NCBI RefSeq assembly: GCF_003589595.1
Contig: NW_020653726.1
Coordinates: 12,639,807-12,703,806, forward strand
Direction of reading: 5' to 3'
Length of the DNA stretch: 64,000 nt
DNA from: Hyposmocoma kahamanoa
Lineage: Eukaryota; Arthropoda; Insecta; Lepidoptera; Cosmopterigidae
The position numbers and the translations under genes are program-made. Below, piece after piece: positions 1-11,895 of the stretch; positions within the stretch are counted from its first letter, which is position 1; the number at the start of each line of letters is the position of its first letter. Under the pieces are notes generated by a model. That model did no database searches. It had not been told where the DNA came from and saw only the letters and a list, made by a program, of their open reading frames with translations.

Positions 1-760
1 GTGTCAGATAAACGTAGTAGGTCTCATCGAAGTTTCATTTTTTTTAAAGTTCGAAAACTAATTTTTTATTTATCATGCAATACTCGTTTGGCACACGGTG
101 GTACTGTGTAGATAAATAAAACGTTGTTTTTCGAATTTTAAAACAAACATTACTTCGGTGGCACCTGCCATATTTTTCCGCCACCCAATTTTTTTCTTAA
201 GACTCATGAAGGGGTCATCTATGTGTATTACGCTATATTATAACAAATCAGTAACATTGATGCATGTTTTCCTTATTCATTTATTTACACACGAGGTGAC
301 ATTTTTATTATTCGTACGAAAAAAAAGTGTGACAGAATAAAGTAGTAGATGCCATCAAACTTCGAAATTTAAGGACATTTTTTCTTCGGCGGCACCTACT
401 ACATTTTTACTGCCTAAGTTTTTTTGTTATGACGTATAAAGTGATCATCTTTATATGTATCATGAAGAAACTACATAACATAACAAAACGATACCTTTGA
501 AACATCTTATTTTCATTATTCATTTATACACTGAGTGACAGTTCAATATATCGTAGGAAAAATATACGGTGTCAGATAAACGTAGCAGATACCATTGAAA
601 TTTAAAGGATTTTAAAGTTTGGAAAATATTTTTTTATCTACTGTACAAAACTAGTTGGAACGCGGTGGTGTTGTGTAGATAAATAAAATTTTATTTCTCA
701 AATTTTAAAATAATTACTACTTCGATGACAACTGCTGCATTTATTTAATAATCTTTCTTA
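1..760. repeat. Degenerate tandem repeat, about three units
   Basis: Three diverged units start near 1, 327 and 569 with GTGTCAGATAAACGTAG or close variants, each followed by an AT-rich stretch, a TTCGGTGGCACCT-like motif and a TTTATTCAT-like block. Unit 1 is about 326 bp. Unit 2 is about 242 bp and lacks an internal block. Unit 3 fades out near 760. The array continues off the left edge. No coding potential is seen; the short ORF at 158-340 is low-complexity. It is probably satellite-like or part of a larger tandem element; its identity is unknown. Confidence 0.6.
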
Positions 761-3700
761 GGATACATAAAAACTCTTCGCTATCGTATGGCACACTAAC
801 TTTTAGATTCTACAGTGCATATTGGCTGATTTCTCTAAAAGTATTCAGTAAACTAATGCTGCAGTTAATAGCATTGAATTTTTAACGAGACTAATTGTTT
901 TGAGCAAATCGATAACAGTATCATACGTTCATAAAATTGCATTCAATATTGGCAAAAAAACAGAGAAGCTTAAAAAAATCTCATTTTTATTAAAAATGCT
1001 ATCACGCAATGATATAAAATTCGACATTTCTGGATGACGGAATTGGTGAGTTTAGGACGACTTTCAACACCTTTCTCCTTGTCGAACCTCTTATATATTT
1101 CATTAGTAATTTTGAAATTTATATGAAGTTGTAAGTATACCGCTTATCTGTCAAGAAAAGTGCAAATTGTATCCTTTCCACTTCCGCTAGGCGAACATGC
1201 AAAAATATCAATTTCTTTTATTTCATAGTGTTAATAATGTTTTTAAAAAAATGTGATAAGTTCTTTCATCTTTGTTCTAAGCCAAAGTTTAATGTAACTC
1301 ATTGAAGTATGATAGATTTAATCGTGTTGCTGAAAAGAAAGACACTACAAAAAAATCAATTTCATTAACTGTTTGAAATTTCATGCCAAGAATTTTACGA
1401 ACGGTTACATACACGATAAAAAAAAATTACCAAGACCTAATTACCGTAAAATACCAACCATTTGTCTCGAGAGCACATTTTCAGACCTAAAATTGCTACA
1501 AAAAACATCGGATACTAATCAGTTAAAATACAAACGGTATGAAAATAAAAAATATATTAATAATTTAATCAATTTCAGAAGTTCGCCTATTTAAAGTTGA
1601 TTGAAACGAAATTCACAATGTAAATTACAAAAAACTTTTGCAGCTATAAGGCATTTTCGCTCAAGTGCAAAGTTATAGCATAATGTAACTATTGTATGTC
1701 CATCCTAACACAATGTAAAATTAACATGATAAAAAAAGTTGAGATCACTGTCGTTAAGAAACTTTAATTTTAAATTTTATATTTTTTAAAGTAAAAGTTT
1801 CAATGGATTATTGTTAGAATTATAATTTCCAATCATGATTTGTTTGATCATACCAATTTTAAAAAAAATTTCTTAAAGAATATATATATTTCTAAATCTC
1901 TATAATTTTTGATAATTTGTTCTAATCTGGTAATTTGTTCTACTAAATTGGACTAGTAGGTGATCACAACTTTTTTTATGATATGTATATCGAATACGGA
2001 AGACTTGGAAGTTGAAGGTACATATGTATGTAATAAATACTTATTGGTGAATAAGGCGTTTACCATCCGGGAAAGCTAACGAATTAAAATTATATAAATA
2101 CGGCACAATACTTTAAAAAATCCAATAATGATTTTAAAAGTATACTGTAGGCTGCACCTTGACGAGTAATAAATGTTTACGTTGAAAGTTGAAAGTTATA
2201 TTTAATACAACACATTCGAGTTGATTCTTAATTTCATTAAATTAACGCCGGGAGACTTGTATTGTAGGAGTAACAAAACCGTATAGTTATATTTTAAAAT
2301 GTGAATGTCCCCGTAAAATATGAAAGTAACGTGAAATATCTATACGTAGCAATGACAGATTTGGTTATTGAAAATCGAATTCAGCTGTGTGGCCTGTTAT
2401 TCACTTTTGTGGAAACTATCATTAACCAAAATAAGTCCACAACATTTTGTTGTGCCCTGTATATTATAACAAAGTGTGTGATAACTGTTTTTGTGCATAA
2501 AAAATATTTTACAAAGTTTGTATTGAGGAAAAAAATGCGTAACGTATTATATGCGTAAACGATGACTGTGCAAGAGATCAGATTCGAAATAATTGCATTT
2601 AATTTAATTTAGACAACGTGTCATATTTAAATTAGGAAGAAACATGAAAGCAACAAACTTATCTTAAAATAAGTTAACTTTTAATTTGTTAGATTAAGCA
2701 CCAATATTTTGCTATTTTGTTCCCATTTCAACATTGCTTAGAAAAGAAAAACAAAATTTAAAAATCAATTGACTTTCGTGCGGTGTTTATTAATTTTCAA
2801 TGAAATCATATTTCATCCATCTTAAGTTTTAGATAGTAATTATTAAGTGATTATTTATATGGGAGGGTGGGAGGGCCAAGGGGGAGTGGTGACTTAGCAG
2901 TCATCGCTCCTGGGGGGCGGGGATAACTGAAGGGAGGGTTGAACGTTTTTGAGGTTGTTGGCTGAAAGATGGGAAGAATAGGATTTGTCATCTTATGCAG
3001 TTGACTGTGGACAGGTGGTCCCCGTTGCTTTCAATGTTCTACTTCTTTTCTTACGGGTATTAGCAAGAACAGAGTCCTGTTATTGCGTATAATTTTATTC
3101 TTCCAACTTCTAATTCTCGATTCATTGTGTCTATATGTCTTCAACTTCTTATCTATCAAGTCTGCTCAATCTTAAGTGCATATTTAATTTATCTCAAAAT
3201 ATAACACTGACTCTACAACATCATCGGTCTATGCACCAAGGCTGACAAGTTTTCTCGATATCCAAGCCAACTGTAGAGTTCAGTGGGAAAGACTCGTCGC
3301 CGCCACTAATGAGTGAAAAGTGGACAGGCATTAACGCATAGCATTCTCTACTCAAGTGGTACTGCATAGGTTATTATTGTATTTATTTTAAAACAAAGGA
3401 CTGTCTCTGAGCAAAAAGTAACATGGGCCGAATGAGGTCGTTTTAATTGGCAGAGCATTAGATTTTTCTTCGAAATTGATAAATTGACAGTTATTTCTTG
3501 CTCAACAGTCATTTTTCCACTACGCTACGGTATTTTAACGACTACATAACGTCTTTTTTTAACATCAAGAACGACAAGAAGTGTCCTTTCACGTAGACTT
3601 TACTAAACGTTTCTGGAGACGTTGTGTAGAATATTGGCATAAACTTTTTATTCTTCTTTTGAAATAAAATAATAATTGATTTAGTAAACATTTGCGGAGT

Positions 3701-5500
3701 AGACTTCAGATTCTATCTCTATTTAAACTACCTTGCCCACATATACATGGGTCTGTGTCATCATCGAAGGTTACGTAGAATAAGTAGTTTAAAATTTTTG
3801 TTTACTTTTAATTCATTAGTTTAAATATTGATATCGTATAAGGAGCACTAACAACATGTCTTCCTTGTCTGCGCAAGATGTTAGAGTCTATACGTCTGCT
3901 TCTGTACACACGTCATGAGTACAAAGTGGTTGGTTTTATTGTTCTACAGCAGTAGTACCATATATCTCGTATGACGTAGAACATTGTGGTCTCTGCATAA
4001 CGCCCTACAGCACAATGAGATATAAGGTACGATTGGGAATCCATTTTGTAATCGTTACGTAAATTCAGAAGAACTTTGGAGCTCATTAATTTCTCAACAA
4101 CTTTTCTCCACACTAACATTTAACGATTTTTTGACAACTTGCGTAAGGAAAGTTGGTTTACGCACAAATAAGAGTATCATTTATTCGAAATTTATACCAA
4201 CTCGTTTTAACTTTTACTTTCATAATTCCTGAAGACTTTGTAAAGAACAACACGTACACAACTATGTAAGATACTCGGCATATAAGATGACTGGCTCTCT
4301 GGCGTTTACTATATAGCGCTTGACAGATCGAAGTTTGTATTTACTATGCGTTATGAATGGCGGGCCTGCGCACAGCTCTGGGCGGCTCACGTTAGAGATT
4401 TGTACGCATTGTGCATGCCTTCGTGACGAGTGCTCATTGTTGATAGGGAGTTCATTTGTCGTGGCATAAATAACTCTCAAACTATCATCTCGAACAATAT
4501 TGAAGCTACAGTTGAGCGAAATGATAGAATTCACATTCAGCACTTGGGTTCCCACACGGAGTTCTAGTCTGACACTTAGGAACATGAGATATTTTCGGCA
4601 TTTCGGCGTACGTACGTTGGAATGTCACATCTCAAGTTGTTTCAAGAGTTAGTCTCCAGTCGATTACGTCAATTATTATGAACAACTTTGACCCTTTATG
4701 ACCATCTAGGTAACCGACGAAGTCCTACCTCAGTGGGACCTTCCTAGTACCAACTTCATCTCGCAATATGGTGAACGCCACTTCTGTGTTGTATCGTGTC
4801 GTATCGTCTCGTAGATAAAGCGCTAGACCCATCGTCTATGTTGAGCTAAGCCTCCACTGCACTACGGGGCTCAATACGTATTACAGTGGACGCTATTAAT
4901 TTAAGGGGATAAGGGAATAACTAGTGTAAGTCATTAGGCGTTGTTTACCACTATCTAAGCTACTAGTTTAGTATAATGGCAGACAGCTTTTAAGAAGAAA
5001 AGCTCGTTAAATTTCTTTGTTTGGTGGGTGTAGCCTAAAAATAAATTTATTTAACGATGTATATATTGTACAAAATCATTATTTGAGTCATCTAGTCAAA
5101 AGAGTAGTTTGTAAATAGTTAGTTTTAAGCAAAAAATAATATATGAAAAGAAATAATATATTTTTGTATCATGAGATCAAGTGCTATTGCAATAATTATA
5201 TATATATATATTTAAAAAAAAAACAAATATGTAACATTTAATACGAATACTCAAAAGTTAAAAGTAGGTATACAATGTTATCTAGATGTATTACGGTGCG
5301 CATTCCTTCGGTGGATATTTATTATATGATTTTTCTCATCGCCTATTAATTTATTCTGCTTACGATACTTTTGTGACAATAAAAATTTATCTTCTTAAAT
5401 TTACATCTTAACATTTTTTAAATAAATTTATGCTGTCATTTTTTTCTGCCTATCTTAGTTTTGTGGTTGATAAACTTCTCTTAACATTTATGTTTAAATC
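761..5500. other. AT-rich non-coding sequence, no gene recognised
   Basis: No ORF here resembles a known protein. All ORFs are below 110 codons, and their composition follows the local AT bias. The stretch from about 3200 to 4900 is somewhat more GC-balanced and contains a 107-codon minus-strand ORF (4262-4585) that I do not recognise and that lacks splice or polyA context. The main visible oddity is the G-rich patch at 2861-2940. An (AT)n run lies near 5190-5210. Confidence 0.5.
2861..2875 (+). other. Canonical G-quadruplex motif
   Basis: The bases read GGGAGGGTGGGAGGG: four G-triplets separated by single-base loops, the classic parallel-quadruplex pattern. The G-rich run continues as AAGGGGGAG, and GGGGGGCGGGG follows about 40 bp downstream (to about 2925). 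This is strongly out of character with the surrounding AT-rich DNA. Whether it folds in vivo or belongs to a promoter is not visible. Confidence 0.75.
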
Positions 5501-6008
5501 ATGAAGTTTTCATTTAGTTTTTACGTTTGACCCTTTTTTGTGTGGGGAAACCGCTGAGGCTTAACCTGAGAGCGGATGACGGGCTCGGACTCAGCGTCTT
5601 TTCTAAACAATTATTAAATTTAACTTACGAGACTAGAGCGGAGAAATGAATGGACGTTGGATCATTATAATTTTTTTTTAAATTTAAATTTTACAAATTT
5701 AGTTCTTAATATTGTTCATTCGCTTGATTTTAATGGAATTACATACTTTTTTCATTATCCTTGGTTGTTGTGAAATTTTTTTAAAAGTATAAATACAATT
5801 CGTTAAACATATTGTTGTATGTGTCTATTATAGAGTTTAATTTTAAGAATCGGTAACACTTCCAGTCGTTATTCTTTTAATGATTAACTGAAAGTGGTGC
5901 CGACCATGCGTTGGTTTAGTTATTTAAATCATTTTATTAATTATTAATGTTTTTCATTCTTATTTCTTGCTGTAATTTTATTTTTAGAGCGAATATTATA
6001 ACAGCAAA

Positions 6009-6154
6009 TACCTCAATTAAAATTACTGCAATAATACAATACCTCAACTCATATGACAACCAATACCTCATTCGTACGATTAGGAAGACCACAATACCTC
6101 TAATAGTAACTATATTAATTTTATGTTCCAAAATTTACCTCAAAATTTACCTCA
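6009..6154 (+). promoter_or_regulatory. Cluster of six let-7 seed matches
   Basis: TACCTC occurs six times in 146 bp, at 6009, 6040, 6064, 6095, 6136 and 6148. Five are TACCTCA, the 7mer-A1 match to the let-7 seed (let-7 starts UGAGGUAG). The site at 6064 also has ACAACC at 6056-6061, complementary to let-7 bases 11-16, a typical 3' supplementary pairing position. Such clusters are known from 3' UTRs of let-7 targets. No adjacent coding exon shows which gene this could belong to. Local duplication of an AATACCTCA unit could also create the cluster. Confidence 0.45.
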
Positions 6155-7081
6155 AAAAATTGTACAAATTATATTTAAAATCAAGACCTACAATGAGTGC
6201 TAAGAATTAGAAATAGTTTATATATTCAATATTATTTGTATTTATTATATTTACTCGCATTTAATGTTTAATTCTATTATATCTTTATTCAAATATTTAG
6301 AAATAATCGAAATAGACTATTAATTTTATTTTTATTGCCTAACAAATGTGATTTATGAACTTCTTTCAACATTATTTATTATATATACTCTTATTTATAG
6401 TTTACTTACTTTATTAATACATTCACTTGACTACAAATTGTAAATAGTAATTTTTAAATAGATTTAAGTGGTGTCGATTCTGTCCCAATTCGAAATCTAA
6501 CCTAATTCAAATTGGAAGTCTACAGTTAGTTTAGATTTGGAAATGTGGCAGAATTGGCACTTAGTGTAAATCTGTATATTGGCGACGAAAAATTTTAATC
6601 AGCATAGACCAAAGAAAATTTTAATTTGCGAGGGTTGAGCGAACAAAAGTATAACTCTTATATTTAAGTACATATTACAAATAATTTTTACATTTAGCAA
6701 AAGTTCCGGAAATTTCTCATCGCATTATATTCATTCCAAACTCATCCTTTACTTAATGGAAATATATTTTATGAAAGGCAAGGAAAGCGAAAAGTTTACG
6801 ACAAAAAATGAATTTTTAATTCAAATTACATTCTTTGTTATATGGGTTAATACTTATATCGGTTTTCCTTTCATACACGCGCAAATTTAGTTTCGTCAGC
6901 TTGTTATACAATAATTTCGTATTTCGGTGTTATGTTACCATTACTTTTGTTACTAATTTACAATTCCGAAAACTTCACAAGCTTTTTCCAGGAGCGACTA
7001 TTTTCAAAAAAAAAATAATTAAAATGTATACTTCAAAATTTGATTTTTTTTGTTGATTACTTTCAAAGATATTGTATAATA

Positions 7082-7193
7082 ATATTAGCAAGATGTCGTT
7101 ATGGCATCATATGGAGTGGTATTTGTGTGTTTTTTGTGGGTTTTATGTGAACAATATACCACTACATATGCAATTCCTAGCTCTCGCTAATAT
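7082..7193. other. Imperfect hairpin of pre-miRNA-like size
   Basis: The two ends ATATTAGC and GCTAATAT pair perfectly. Inside them AGA pairs with TCT, GCAT (7104-7107) pairs with ATGC (7168-7171), and 7111-7122 pairs with 7156-7167 at 11 of 12 positions, leaving a loop of about 33 nt. The arms are interrupted by scattered mismatches and a 3-nt bulge, as in metazoan pre-miRNAs, but a small decayed inverted-repeat transposon would look the same. I do not recognise either arm as a known miRNA. Confidence 0.4.
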
Positions 7194-7298
7194 CACTACA
7201 CGGTCTTTTTATTTATAATTTTTTTTTTAATTTTATAATGACGCAACCAATATACTAAAACCAACGCAAATTTTAACGTACGCAATATGTACTTTTTA

Positions 7299-7387
7299 CG
7301 TTTTAAGTAAAGGTATCGGTGTCAGTGGCGACTTTCTGGGAATACTGCAGTTACAGAAAGCAACAGAAGACACCTTTACTTAAAACG
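7299..7387. other. Hairpin with perfect 16-bp basal stem
   Basis: CGTTTTAAGTAAAGGT at 7299-7314 is exactly complementary to 7372-7387. A second inner pairing, CTTTCTG with CAGAAAG, lies in the loop region, so the whole 89 nt can fold as an interrupted hairpin. It lies only about 105 bp from the hairpin at 7082-7193. It may be a short inverted-repeat element or a structured RNA. Confidence 0.45.
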
Positions 7388-8415
7388 AGTGAGCCCACAT
7401 CAATGCAATTTCTATAATAAAAATATTTATTTGTACTTTTTAAGCCCCCCTATATCTTCAGTTTTGTACAAATTGTCATATTATTTTACAAAATTTCTGC
7501 TCTAACAGTTTTCATTATGTTAATCTAACAAACCCATCTCAATACCACCATTATACAATACCTTTACAAAATTACCCTATGAATAATAATTTTATTGTAT
7601 GTTTGAGTCTTTTGTACATATATTTTTTAATTCCAACCGGCAAACATACCGCCGTCTATTAAATACTTACTTGGGCCTTACAAGACGGGCTGCAGCACAG
7701 AATTGGCCATAATATCAGCGCCTACATTTTTTTGTTCTGTTTACGGGAGTTCGTCTTTATGTAAATACTGGTCCTTTCTATTTTCTTACTTCTGTCTAAT
7801 TTGAAGATGTATGAATGATATGCCTTGTAGGCTCAGGTTAGGTATATCATGAAATCCTTACATAAATTTCAACACCATAATATCTTAATTTATTAATATT
7901 TCATATCAAATTCTTTCGATACGCTTCGAATATCCTAGTCCAATATTTACTTATTTTAACTTTTCGTTAGTATTTAAGTACCTATTTAATAATCCCTATT
8001 TATTAATGTTTTTGTAAAGGGTTTCGCACGTAAACGAAAGGACGTTTGGAAGGCAAAGCGGGGTAAAGGCTCTAAAAATGTTGTATATTTTGTGATACTT
8101 GTTTGTTATATTTCTTAAAATTCAAAAAGTGTATTCCTATGTAATACTTATTAGTTAGTATGCTATATTTTCTGTGCTATTAAATTTAAAATGTTTTCTT
8201 ATCTATTTCATATTTAAAATATAATAAGGGCTGTACTTTTCGTAGGTGACTTTCATCCCTCGTTGTTTTACTATTTATTTAAATTTAGGAGTAAGACTAT
8301 GTCATAAAATTAGAAATAAGACTAGGTATAACAAAACTTCGGACAAAATAACTTTAGTACCTAAGTGAGTTTCAAACGATACAGCAGGCATATTCCATCA
8401 ATGCTTATGTAAATA

Positions 8416-10046
8416 TTGTAATTACGACATCATAATTAATTTGCGCTTATAAATTTTATTTGCATAACAGTGCTTCCTATTTAATGTTAAGGAGATTTTA
8501 AAAGACAATATCAAAACAAACACAGGCACAGTGTTGCAATGGATAAAGGGAAAATAGAAGATACAACAAATACATAATCACCAACAAAATAATTGAAAAA
8601 TTATAATTCAAAAACCAGTTGGCATTAACTGTAAAGACTAATTTAGATATAAGTATATGTATCATATACAAGTTACAACAATGCACATTAGGGTAATTAG
8701 ATGATGTAAGTAAGCTAGTACAAAAAGATGCTGTGTTATAATTATGTAAAGTTTGTTTTTCTGTGATATTCGATCAATTGTCCAAATCATTTATTAATAT
8801 TATCTTAAGGTTTGGAGCTAATAATTAGTGCCCGTATCAGTAAATGCATCATCACAGTTGAAATTTGGTTTAGAATATGATTTATAAATTAAATAATTGG
8901 TTCACGTAATTCACAAATTCAAATTTTCTTCAGTGCAACTAATTGTTGTATTTTTTTTTTTTTCAAATTATTACAATTGTTTTTATGCAGAGTTTAATTT
9001 AGTAATGGTTCTAACATGTTTTGTTCCTCATTTTACATATCGACACGTCTTGTGAAAACTGTAAACATTCGTTGAAAATCATATTCCAAAATGTCTTCAA
9101 TCGGGTGCACAAAAACAGATGGACACATTAAAAAAACAGGTACCGATAATTTTTATTTACTCATATACGTACTGTTTCATATATTTCTTTAGTTACTTAT
9201 TTCAATTATTGTAAGTTGAATTTTTTTTAATCACCAAATACTTAAGCAAAATAGAATTCACCACTGTAATAAATGCCACTTGTTATTCCGAAAAGGTGAG
9301 GGTGTATTAATTTTAACATTTTATGTGATTGTGATAAGCTATATTTGAAAAGTTTTTAAATTCACGTTCGGTTAAAGATTGACTACGAGCAACTAGAAAA
9401 TCAAAGTAAATTTAGATTTGGAATTTTTCAATATAATTTCTTAATAACTTATTATGCTAATGTAAGTAGGTATAATATTAATTAATATGAATGTAAGAGA
9501 AATGACATATTTTCTTTAAGTAACCGGAATTACATTATCATTTAATTGAGTAAAACAATACAAACGACATTATCACGGCTGGAAACTAAAGAAAATATCG
9601 AAATGTGGAGTTAGGTCAAGCCTCGTAGGGCTTTAGCTTTCATGCAAGATGAATTTTTTTATAATTTTACTCAATTGAACGAGAATAACTTGACTGAATC
9701 AAATTAAAGGAAAATATAAAGAAAATATTAATAATGTTTATGTAATGTTAATTCATCGTCTTTTTTAAAAATAACTGTCACAATCCACGAAGTGGGAAAA
9801 TGAATTTGAATCCAAAATTTGTGTGAAGGCAAAAATAATGCTATATTGGATAGTATCACGAAAATTACAAAAACAAAAGTTGGTGAGGAATGTTTATATT
9901 GAATAGTTTATATTAATTAAGAACCGAAATAAGAAGTGTGTAATGTAAGCGTCAAACGCCAAAAATATAAAAGACCTTAAGTATTTGTTAAAAATGAGGT
10001 TGTAACAGAATAGTAATGTTTGGTGTAATTTCTATGTTTTCAACTA
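8416..10046. other. AT-rich non-coding stretch, possible 3' UTR
   Basis: There are no coding exons that I can support. A poly-T run lies near 8950-8962. Inverted copies of AATTGAGTAAAA occur near 9544 and 9670, about 110 bp apart. The segment ends with a polyadenylation signal on the plus strand. It may be the end of a long 3' UTR, but no coding end is seen upstream. Confidence 0.3.
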
Positions 10047-10052
10047 AATAAA
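10047..10052 (+). terminator. Candidate polyadenylation signal (AATAAA), plus strand
   Basis: AATAAA is followed by TTTTCGTCGTTTTATT-like U-rich sequence within about 35 bp, as at a cleavage site. It faces the 3' end of the minus-strand Gremlin-like gene, so two transcripts would converge here about 120 bp apart. There is no coding evidence for the plus-strand transcript. Confidence 0.35.
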
Positions 10053-10170
10053 CACTTAATATCAATGTCAATTTTCGTCGTTTTATTCACAGTAAGTGCC
10101 ATAATTAGTTCCTGTATGAATCTTCATACACGTAAAAAAGTAATAAAAACAACGCAAACATTTCAAATTG

Positions 10171-10176
10171 TTTATT
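10171..10176 (-). terminator. Candidate polyadenylation signal of the Gremlin-like gene
   Basis: TTTATT on the plus strand is AATAAA on the minus strand, at the far end of the sequence downstream of the Gremlin-like stop codon. It would give a 3' UTR of about 1.7 kb. Other TTTATT hexamers lie nearer the stop (for example near 10284), so the end used is uncertain. Confidence 0.3.
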
Positions 10177-11895
10177 TAAAAAATATTTTATAGGAGTTTA
10201 TACATAGTCTTCTCTTTTGGAAACAATCTACAACACAAATCTATTTTCTACTGTTTTGAATATTTTCTATTCATAAATAAAATGTGCAACTATGAATGTC
10301 ACGTCATAAATAAATTTATGAATGAAACCTTAGTTCCTTTATTTTTTCCATCCTCTAAGGAATGAAACACAAGTTAAGATAGAAACTGTCACTTTTTTTA
10401 AGCTGCAAATTGGAACGCCATGTACATGACGTAAGATATTATTGACAACAAAGTTTTTTACAGATTGTATAACTTTGGGTGTGGCCCACGCCACCGTACG
10501 ATTTTTATAAGAAATATTTCAATTTCTAACATTATTTTGTGAATATTAAAATCGCAAATTGAAAAATGACATGGAAATTATTGTCGTGAAACATTAGACT
10601 ACGCCAAACTGTCTAATATTATTGAAACTTAATTTTCAGTAGTTATGGGATGCCTTTCTTTGCTTATTTGCTTTATACACTTGACTATTCAACTTTATAC
10701 TTTAATCACAAAGGCTGGCCGACGCCAGCGCAGCCCTCTGGCAAGACAGATACCCATAGAAATGTTATATAAAGTCAATCAGTTCTATTAACACAGTGAT
10801 GTATTTCCAATTCTTGAAAGATTTTCTTGAAGTATTTTTAACACTGTTAAACTACACGAAATTTTCAGTAACAATTCCAGTTCACATAATAAAGTTTTAA
10901 ATGTAAAGTAATTTCTATTTTAACATTTTTAAGGACGTCATAGAAAACACATGAACTGGCACAATGGTAAATGCTATATTGTCTTAACCAAACATATCTT
11001 ACGAACCATAAAAACAATTTACAATTACCTATCCAAATAAACAAATGCCTACACGTCTTGCGAGCATACAGAGATCAGCTTATATTTGTGTAACATGTAC
11101 TTCAATGTGTATGTTATATGAATATTATTATACAATCCAGACACCACTTTTACATATTCACTATTTTAAAAAGTTTGTCCCTATATATACTTAATTACCA
11201 TAAGCGTATTTGTTTTTAGCGATATTAAAAATACACTATTACGTACTGAACAATAAATAAGAAAGCATTATATGTATATCTACATGTGTGGATTCACAAC
11301 CACACGTGACTCGTTAAACTAACATTTCACTTAGATTTCTAACCAAATTAGTTTTAAATCTACTCCTAGTATCACACTGCCTTATTTACTAAGCGAAACC
11401 AAAACGCGTCGTTCTACTTTACAAGAACAAACAATTGATCTCACGTATTTCCTCATGATCCCACGTTTATCAAATTAATGCAAGGTCTTCACTTTTCTAC
11501 CGCACTGTTGACAAAATGTTTTTCCTACGGTCAAATTAATTAAAGCTCTCGGGCGGCGGCTCACTATACAAGTCGTTCCATTAAAAAGTAATCTACAATA
11601 AGCATCTAATATTTGCATCACATGACGTCATCCTATTGACGTATGAGAGCGTGCGATCTACTTAGTACTTTACTCCGAGCTGACTCGACTATATCTAATA
11701 TTTCAAGACAAAACGGTAACAATTCGTTCAAATTCGTTTCATTTCAGAGCGTGTTGAATCCTTCGTTTTCTCTTAAACTCTCCCTTTCATCCGCTCTACG
11801 AACTCTGACGATATCCAAGCGCGGTGCGCAAGAGGGTCGGCAAGCACCAGGCGGTCACACCGCTTCTGTAGTGGAGGGTCCTCGCCCAATCACCG
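10177..11895 (-). other. Probable 3' UTR of the Gremlin-like gene
   Basis: This is 1.7 kb without ORFs that resemble proteins and without any of the repeat families that fill the rest of the window. Absence of insertions next to a gene suggests transcribed or constrained sequence. TGACGTCA, a perfect CRE-type palindrome, is at 11622-11629. The length of the UTR is inferred from the polyA candidate only. Confidence 0.4.

Noticed and set aside
4262..4585. 107-codon ORF on the minus strand
   Set aside because: Long for the area, but with no recognisable motif and no splice or polyA context.
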